DNA from: an uncultured Bacteroides sp.
Lineage (GTDB): Bacteria > Bacteroidota > Bacteroidia > Bacteroidales > Bacteroidaceae
DNA: 11,852 bases
Assembly (NCBI GenBank): GCA_900546355.1
Contig: URCM01000094.1
Span: 1-11,852 of the forward strand
Direction: 5' to 3'
Under the pieces are notes generated by a model. The model was given only the letters and a program-made list of their open reading frames with translations, had not been told where the DNA came from and made no database searches. Position numbers and translations under genes: made by a program. Shown here piece by piece: positions 7,418 to 11,852 of this stretch (position 1 is its first letter; each line of letters begins with the position of its first letter).

Positions 7418-10138
7418 TTAGTCTTCAGGTTTACAATTATTGTATAAAGGTAAATCAATCTCGTAAAAGTACTTTTTCAACAGGTTGTACATGTCCGGGT
7501 CGTATGCTTTCAGCTTGGTGCGGTTGTTTACCTGGTTATGTACGCCGTTGGCTTTTCCTGCATAGCGGTTGCAGTTGAAGAATGATTGCGTACATTCGGC
7601 AAAATATTCTTCTTTGCAACTGATGGCGTATGTATCTTTCCATAATCCTTTCTGTATGGCGTTCTGGCGCAGTGCTTCCAGCCGTTCATCGAAATCAGGC
7701 TCTACGCCTACAATACCGATGGTATGAATCAGGTGTGCGAACTCGTGAACCAGGATGTTTTCGCCTACGTATTTGTCTTGCGGCAGGGCCAGCAGGTTTT
7801 CTTCACCGCAACTGGACGAGTAGGTATCTTCAGGCGCACCTCCAAAGCCACGGGCACGCTTGTTCCAGTATTTGATACTGTCCTCGCAATTGCAGATATG
7901 CGCGAATTCGGGCAGATCGCAGGTTTCTTCTTCTTTACCGATTACCATGACATGACAACCTTCTTTTACCATGTGTGCCGCAATGTCGGGACGTTTGGCC
8001 AGCATGAGGCTGATGATGTCGCAGGCTTTCAGCAGGGCTTTGTCGCTTACACGTTCCGAAGAGGTGACGTAGAGTCCTTTTGTCTCGATGTATTTCTTGT
8101 AGAAGTCGGGTATTGGTTTGCCTTCAGGTATGCCGGTTATGGCACTGTGCTTCGGACATACCTCCAGTTTCAGGGCGAAACCGCCTCCCGAAGCGAGGTG
8201 AAGCTTGAGCTTTGTGTCGCGTGTCACTTCCAGTTGTTCGCATAAATAGTCTTCGGCTTGCTTCGAAGCATTGATTCCGTCTTTTATTAAGGTACACCGG
8301 TATGTTTCGTTTGCATTCAGGAAAGAGAAATCGATTGTCAGGTCACGTTCGTCCCAATTAGTCATGCCGCCTACATACCAGTTGATGTCTTTTTTGCGTG
8401 CCGTTACGATGTACTTTCCTATCTCGCCCGTCAAAACAAATGTGGAGTCGGTTTCTACCGGTAAGGAGGTGATGAACTCCAGGCATTCCGGTTCGCGCAT
8501 ATAATTGGTGGGTGCGTCGCAAAGCATGGTAAACGGTGAATCATATACAATATAAGCGGCCAGCTGGTGGGCACGGGTTCCCATACTCATCGGTGTGTAA
8601 TACATCGGTTTGAAGTCGCGCTTCGTGGCGTTGCGCATGGCTCCCGGCGTATAGTCCACGTGGCCTGCCATCATGCGGATGTAAGGGAAGGTCACATCGT
8701 ATAGCGGCATATCCTTTTCCACTTCGCTCCATTTCGCTTCTTCCATGCCGAATACACTTTCGTAGTTGATAACGTTGGGATAAGTGCGGTTCAGTCCGGT
8801 CGGTTTATAAATGCCGTGATAATCGAGCACCAGTTTGTATTCGGCCGCTTTTTCAGCAATGCGGTAAATCATTTCTACGGCGGTCTGGTCATCGCGGTCG
8901 AGGAAATCTACCTTGAATCCTTTGATACCCATATCGGCGTATTTTCTGCAGGCGGCTTCCAATTGCTCGTCCAGCACATTGAATACCGTCCACAACACGA
9001 TACCTACACCTTTGCTTTTTCCGTATGCTACCAATTCGGGCAAGTTGATAGCCGGAATGGTCGTTAGCATATCTCCACTCTTGGGGTCGTACCATCCTTC
9101 GTCCATTACGATGTACTCCAATCCGTTGCGCGAGGCAAAATCAATATAATATTTATAGGTGTCCATGTTGATGCCCGTGTTGAAGTCTACTCCTTTCAGG
9201 TTCCAGTCGTGCCACCATTCCCATGCCACTTTGCCGGGCTTTACCCAGCTATAGTCTCCGATGCGGTTGGGCGATGCCAAGGCATAAACCAAATTGTTGA
9301 CCGGCATCTCGGTATCGTTTTCTGTAATGGCGAGGATGCGCCACGGGTATTCACGGGTGCCATTTACTTTTGCGATAAAGTTTTCCGTTTCGGTTACGTA
9401 TAATTGTTTGCGCCACGGGTAATAGGCTGTTTTTTTAGGATAAGAGGCAAATACACCTTTCAGTCCGTTTGTTCCGGTAGGTTCGACAAACATACCCGGA
9501 TAGGCTTCCAGGTCCGATTCCAGCAATGTTACTTTTACGTTTCCGCAATCTACGGTTACCGGAAGAAAGGCAAGTTGCTTGCGTGCTTCCGAAAGCGTTT
9601 TCACATCGTAGGTTGCCTGGTATGCCATTGCCATTGGTTTTTCTTCGTTGGTTGTGTAAGGCAGGTATGCCGTATAGTTGCCGGCGAAATTAAATTCCGC
9701 TGTTTCGTTGGCTATGACCAGTTCTTTGTCTGTCCCCAGGGTGGTGTAAAAACGATAAGCGATACCTTCATCGTATGCCCGGAAGATAACGCCAAGTTCA
9801 CCTTTCAGCTTCAAGTTCATTTCGTTGCATACAGCACGGAATGACTTGAAGCGATAGAAAGGAGATGTTATATCCTGAACAACTGTCCTTGACTTTTTCG
9901 AAGTAACTTTAACTGCTGTCCCAGCGGTCAGTTGTCGGTCAAGGGTCACTAAACCTATTTGATTGCTTTTAAGTATGAGAGAATCGTTATGATATACCGA
10001 GTATGTCAACAGACTGTTTCCGTCTGTCACTGTGACTTTCAGGTGCTTGTCGGGCGAAAGCAATGTGTAGTCCTTCGCTTGCGAGGTAATTCCGATAAGG
10101 CTGAAAATGATTCCGAAAAAAAAAGATGTCTTTTTCAT
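7418..10138 (-). CDS. GH97 retaining glycosidase fused to ATLF/M34-like metalloprotease domain
   Basis: A 906-residue secreted two-enzyme fusion with signal peptide 1-21 (ITSQAK). Residues ~25-300 are the GH97 N-terminal beta-sandwich, ~300-560 the (beta/alpha)8 barrel (WEWWHDWN, EYIVMDEGWY) and ~560-658 the C-terminal sheet. Asp411 in KGFKVDFLDRDDQ corresponds to the nucleophile Asp415 of the retaining alpha-galactosidase BtGH97b (BT1871), with Glu465/Glu466 as likely acid/base. This places it in the retaining branch (alpha-galactosidase or beta-L-arabinopyranosidase), not with the inverting glucosidase SusB. Typical GH97 proteins end here. About 245 extra residues follow with HEFAH (798-802), Tyr837 and Glu844 in EEYFAE, the arrangement of lethal factor and Pro-Pro endopeptidases. 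It is the first gene of the GH97-GH43-GH127 unit, with a promoter-like region at 10170-10237. The reading frame is uninterrupted across the fusion. GH97 call firm; protease fold well supported; substrate inferred. Confidence 0.93.
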   Translation of the reverse strand: MKKTSFFFGIIFSLIGITSQAKDYTLLSPDKHLKVTVTDGNSLLTYSVYHNDSLILKSNQIGLVTLDRQLTAGTAVKVTSKKSRTVVQDITSPFYRFKSFRAVCNEMNLKLKGELGVIFRAYDEGIAYRFYTTLGTDKELVIANETAEFNFAGNYTAYLPYTTNEEKPMAMAYQATYDVKTLSEARKQLAFLPVTVDCGNVKVTLLESDLEAYPGMFVEPTGTNGLKGVFASYPKKTAYYPWRKQLYVTETENFIAKVNGTREYPWRILAITENDTEMPVNNLVYALASPNRIGDYSWVKPGKVAWEWWHDWNLKGVDFNTGINMDTYKYYIDFASRNGLEYIVMDEGWYDPKSGDMLTTIPAINLPELVAYGKSKGVGIVLWTVFNVLDEQLEAACRKYADMGIKGFKVDFLDRDDQTAVEMIYRIAEKAAEYKLVLDYHGIYKPTGLNRTYPNVINYESVFGMEEAKWSEVEKDMPLYDVTFPYIRMMAGHVDYTPGAMRNATKRDFKPMYYTPMSMGTRAHQLAAYIVYDSPFTMLCDAPTNYMREPECLEFITSLPVETDSTFVLTGEIGKYIVTARKKDINWYVGGMTNWDERDLTIDFSFLNANETYRCTLIKDGINASKQAEDYLCEQLEVTRDTKLKLHLASGGGFALKLEVCPKHSAITGIPEGKPIPDFYKKYIETKGLYVTSSERVSDKALLKACDIISLMLAKRPDIAAHMVKEGCHVMVIGKEEETCDLPEFAHICNCEDSIKYWNKRARGFGGAPEDTYSSSCGEENLLALPQDKYVGENILVHEFAHLIHTIGIVGVEPDFDERLEALRQNAIQKGLWKDTYAISCKEEYFAECTQSFFNCNRYAGKANGVHNQVNNRTKLKAYDPDMYNLLKKYFYEIDLPLYNNCKPED
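7421..8158 (-). other. C-terminal gluzincin domain of the GH97 protein
   Basis: This marks the part encoding residues 661-906 of the GH97 fusion. It begins after the last GH97 strands with a segment rich in Pro and Lys (EGKPIPDFYKKYIE). It continues with a helical lead (VSDKALLKACDIISLML), a strand containing HVMVIGKEEETCDLPEF, then the zinc site. Zinc ligands would be His798, His802 and Glu844, with Glu799 as catalytic base and Tyr837 as transition-state tyrosine. The tyrosine-to-glutamate spacing of 7 is the same as Tyr728/Glu735 of anthrax lethal factor and Tyr178/Glu185 of PPEP-1, as I recall those structures. It is intact, with no missing key residue. Confidence 0.8.
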
Positions 10139-10169
10139 GTGTTTATGTATTAAGGGCTATTTTCTGTTT

Positions 10170-10237
10170 GCAAAACAAAAGAAAAACTTCCGAATAATGT
10201 GTCATAGAAGTCTTAAACAATGCGAATATCGTCCGAA
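10170..10237 (-). promoter_or_regulatory. Promoter region and activator motif of the GH97 operon
   Basis: On the minus strand the motif TTCGGACGATATTCGCAT starts at 10237 and a Bacteroidetes -7-like element TTGTTTTGC lies at 10178-10170. From the first G of GGACGAT (10234) to the first T of the -7 element is 56 bases, identical to the spacing upstream of the metallopeptidase gene. Both -7 elements are followed by a similar nnACAGAA. No convincing -33 TTTG is at the expected distance, which fits an activator-dependent promoter. The second half-site (AGACTTC at 21-base periodicity) is weak here. Gene start is 32 bases below the -7. Confidence 0.55.
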
Positions 10238-10274
10238 AGCCGTTGTTATCCGTGGCTTTTGGACGATTATTGCA
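10221..10274 (-). terminator. Imperfect hairpin after the metallopeptidase gene
   Basis: Two 21-base arms (10221-10241 and 10254-10274) pair with a few mismatches around a 12-base loop. The strongest part is the inner GGCTTTTGGACGA against TCGTCCGAAAGCC. The structure lies 23 bases after the metallopeptidase stop at 10297, and a short U-rich stretch (TTGTTT) follows on the minus strand. It could end that transcript. However, the arms coincide with two divergent copies of the activator motif, so the palindrome may reflect a protein-binding site rather than a terminator. Both roles are possible. Confidence 0.4.
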
Positions 10275-10290
10275 TCTTGTTAGACGATTT
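10259..10290 (+). promoter_or_regulatory. Plus-strand copy of the activator direct repeat
   Basis: The plus strand reads TTGGACGATTATTGCAT, then AGACGATTT starting 22 bases after the first G of the core, so that the two ACGAT cores are 21 bases apart. The copy upstream of the metallopeptidase gene has the same two parts with the same core-to-core spacing. The first 15 bases match that copy at 13 positions. It faces away from GH97 and toward the 3' end of the metallopeptidase gene, divergent from the motif at 10210-10237. It may give a second dimer site for the GH97 promoter. A TTAGTTTT at 10317, also 56 bases on, could allow antisense transcription but is a poor -7. Confidence 0.5.
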
Positions 10291-10296
10291 TTACGG

Positions 10297-11682
10297 TTAG
10301 AGGATGCGGGTATTCGTTAGTTTTACCTTGTAGGGCCATTGTGCAGTCGGCACTTGTTGCAATAACCGGTGGGTGTCGTGCGGACCGGCGGTAACTATCA
10401 GCCACAGGTGAGCCAGTTTCTTGCCTTCGGGCACAGTCCACGAAACGGTGCCGGTTTGGTTGTCTGCGTCTGTGCTTCCCGATGTGCCGAACAAAGTTTC
10501 GCCTTCTTCGGTTACGCCTACCAGCCCATAGCGGTAATAGGCTGTCTCATGAAGGGGATTCTTGTAACCCGGATATCCTGTCGGTGCCTCCTTGCCTTGC
10601 AGTCCTTTGAAGTCGGCTTTCACCGTCGTGCCCGGTTCGGGCACTTCAAGCCGGATGGCATTGAAACCGTAATTTTCCGGACAACGCTCTGCTTTTACTT
10701 GCCAATAACCGTCGGGTTCTTGGGTCATGTAAGGTTTGAAGTTTTCAAATGAGTTGGCAAACGGACGGGTTTCGGCAAAAGCCCGTTTGAAGTCGAGGTT
10801 CACCAGATGGCAATAGCAGTCGAACATTTCATCTACAAATTTGTAGTTTTCTCCTTCCTTGAAACCTTTCAGGCGTTGGTAGGTCCGTACGGGGTCTTCG
10901 TCTGCGGTGCTTTTCCGGTAAAGCTCGGCGATGAAGTCCAGTCCGTTGCGTTCGCTCCAGTATTCCAGTACGTATGGCGAGCGATATACATTCTCGTCGT
11001 GCAGGAAAGCTTTGTGCGAGGCTTGTTTGAAGGCATCCCAGTGATAGGTTTCTTCGGCAATCCAGTTGGGATTGACTTGCCACAACATCCATTGTGAAGT
11101 CATTTCGAAGAATCCTCCCTGTTTCTCTCCCCAGCAGGAACTGCCATCTGCCAACATCTGAAGTTGGAAGCTGTGCCCCAGTTCGTGTGCCACGGCGTTC
11201 AGGTTCGGGTCTTGCAGCCTGTTCGGTGCAGCCCAGAAGGCTCCTATCTTGTTATCGTAAGCCCCTCCGTATGCGGTGCCGTCCAGCGAATACATCAGCA
11301 TCACCATCATGCGGTAACGTTCGCTGTACGAGCCGGGGTTGACAAAATCCAGACTGTCGCGGAAAAATGTATAAAATTCTTCCAGCTTTGTTTTCAGCCG
11401 TTTTAAGTCGATACGCATATCGTGTCCGTCCAATTGTGGAGGATTGGCCAAGTCTTTGCCGAAGCCTTTTTCCCAAAAGATGGCTGTGTTTTCCGTGTAA
11501 TCCATCCGGGCATAACTGTATCGGCAGGTGTCTATTTGCCAGTCTTGTCCGGCAAATTCTTCCGGTTGGTAGATGGCTTTTCCTTCCGGAAGCGGGTAGG
11601 GTTGGCTGGCAGGAAGGGTATCATGGGCTGCATACGAAAGCAGGGCAGCCGCGCTTGCTAATAGCATACTGAGGTTCATCAT
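10297..11682 (-). CDS. Secreted HELGH zinc metallopeptidase (DUF6055/M60-like)
   Basis: A 461-residue protein with the gluzincin motif HELGH at 166-170 and a probable third zinc ligand Glu193 (GFFEMTSQW), 23 residues on. The arrangement resembles M60 (enhancin-like) peptidases and DUF6055 proteins. The C-terminal ~130 residues are beta-rich (YYRYGLVGV, TGTVSWTVPEGKK, AHLWLIV) and end with AQWPYKVKLTNT, a pattern I associate with DUF6055. M60 relatives cut O-glycosylated proteins; activity here is unknown. The start at 11682 (MMNLSMLLASAAALLSYAA) gives a type I signal peptide and lies 24 bases below a -7-like element. The reading frame is open 56 codons further upstream to 11850, but that extension runs through the promoter and flanking repeat and would bury the signal sequence, so it is rejected. 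ATG at 11679 is an equal alternative. The gene is separated by 158 bases from GH97 and has its own copy of the shared motif, so it is probably a co-regulated separate unit. Confidence 0.88.
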   Translation of the reverse strand: MMNLSMLLASAAALLSYAAHDTLPASQPYPLPEGKAIYQPEEFAGQDWQIDTCRYSYARMDYTENTAIFWEKGFGKDLANPPQLDGHDMRIDLKRLKTKLEEFYTFFRDSLDFVNPGSYSERYRMMVMLMYSLDGTAYGGAYDNKIGAFWAAPNRLQDPNLNAVAHELGHSFQLQMLADGSSCWGEKQGGFFEMTSQWMLWQVNPNWIAEETYHWDAFKQASHKAFLHDENVYRSPYVLEYWSERNGLDFIAELYRKSTADEDPVRTYQRLKGFKEGENYKFVDEMFDCYCHLVNLDFKRAFAETRPFANSFENFKPYMTQEPDGYWQVKAERCPENYGFNAIRLEVPEPGTTVKADFKGLQGKEAPTGYPGYKNPLHETAYYRYGLVGVTEEGETLFGTSGSTDADNQTGTVSWTVPEGKKLAHLWLIVTAGPHDTHRLLQQVPTAQWPYKVKLTNTRIL

Positions 11683-11705
11683 ATTTTTTCTTTTTTGTTC
11701 TGTCA

Positions 11706-11772
11706 GCAAAGTAAGGGAAAAAACGGGACAAAGAAGGATGAAATCGTACAAGGTTATGCTACAATCGTCCAA
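11706..11772 (-). promoter_or_regulatory. Promoter region and activator direct repeat of the metallopeptidase gene
   Basis: On the minus strand TTGGACGATTGTAGCAT begins at 11772 and a second half-site GTACGATTT begins at 11749, 21 bases after the first GGACGAT. A -7-like TTACTTTGC occupies 11714-11706, 56 bases from the first G of the motif and 24 bases before the start codon. This architecture repeats that at 10170-10237. Two half-sites two helical turns apart suit a regulator binding direct repeats, such as the AraC-type output domain of hybrid two-component systems. The regulator is not in the window and its identity is inferred. Confidence 0.6.
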
Positions 11773-11791
11773 CCAGATGCTTTTTTTGTGT

Positions 11792-11849
11792 TTTCTGAGA
11801 AACTGTTTTGAATTTATCGTGTGATGATTTGGAATGAGTTTTTGAGGCA
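11792..11849. repeat. Right copy of 58-base flanking inverted repeat
   Basis: Reverse complement of bases 1-58 with 55 of 58 identical. The inner end (TTTCTGAG) is 20 bases above the activator motif of the metallopeptidase gene. The outer end runs to within three bases of the window end, so continuation beyond cannot be judged. It overlaps the rejected upstream extension of the metallopeptidase reading frame. With the left copy it brackets the complete five-gene block and both regulatory regions. Confidence 0.9.
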
Positions 11850-11852
11850 TTT

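Noticed and set aside
7418..10138. GH97 as a SusB-type inverting alpha-glucosidase
   Set aside because: The KVDFLDRDDQ aspartate matches the retaining GH97 branch (BT1871 type), not the inverting glutamate-based SusB site.
11683..11850. In-frame upstream extension of the metallopeptidase gene by 56 codons
   Set aside because: It overlaps the flanking repeat and the promoter motif, and would place the signal peptide in the middle of the protein. The internal ATG at 11682 gives a clean signal sequence.
1..11852. Complete transposon with its own recombinase
   Set aside because: The flanking inverted repeat suggests an element, but no transposase, integrase or resolvase is encoded between the repeats, and target-site duplications cannot be seen from this window.
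1..11852. tRNA, rRNA or CRISPR array
   Set aside because: Non-coding spacers are all under 200 bases and contain hairpins and motif copies, but no cloverleaf, rRNA segment or regularly spaced repeat array.

Overview
The window looks like a carbohydrate- and glycoprotein-degrading accessory locus of a gut-type Bacteroidales (Bacteroides, Phocaeicola, Prevotella or a relative). The basis is the protein content: a GH97/GH127/GH43 set with Bacteroidetes-style domain architectures, plus a DUF6055-like metallopeptidase. The -7-like promoter elements (TTnnTTTGC) also fit that phylum, and starts do not depend on strong Shine-Dalgarno sites. Species cannot be fixed from the sequence.

All five genes are on the minus strand, so transcription runs from high to low coordinates. 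In that order: (i) a secreted HELGH zinc metallopeptidase (10297-11682) with its own promoter region; (ii) a GH97 glycosidase fused to a C-terminal anthrax-lethal-factor/Pro-Pro-endopeptidase-like metalloprotease domain (7418-10138); (iii) a GH43 + F5/8C + LamG-like protein (5009-7411), 6 bases after GH97; (iv) a GH127 beta-L-arabinofuranosidase (2575-4983), 25 bases after GH43; (v) an S9 prolyl-type serine peptidase (190-2436), behind a 138-base spacer with a long hairpin. All five have type I signal peptides and none shows a lipobox. No SusC/SusD pair, regulator, transposase or RNA gene is present. The rest of the window is non-coding spacers, each under 200 bases.

The enzyme combination points to one target. 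Beta-L-arabinofuranosidase, alpha-L-arabinofuranosidase and alpha-galactosidase-type activities, together with proline-directed and glycoprotein-type proteases, match the chemistry of plant extensins and related hydroxyproline-rich glycoproteins: Hyp-linked beta-Araf chains capped by alpha-Araf, Ser-linked alpha-Gal, and a Pro/Hyp-rich backbone. This is an inference. Arabinan or arabinogalactan-protein side chains are the main alternative.

Two non-coding patterns stand out. First, a 15-base motif (GGACGATnnTnGCAT) lies upstream of the metallopeptidase and GH97 genes at exactly 56 bases from a -7-like element in both. In two of its three copies it is followed by a second half-site at 21-base periodicity, as expected for a shared direct-repeat-binding activator. 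A divergent copy and a degenerate copy near the S9 gene also exist. Second, the whole gene block is bracketed by a 58-base inverted repeat (55/58 identical) at the two window edges, suggesting mobile-element ends or a recombination-prone boundary.
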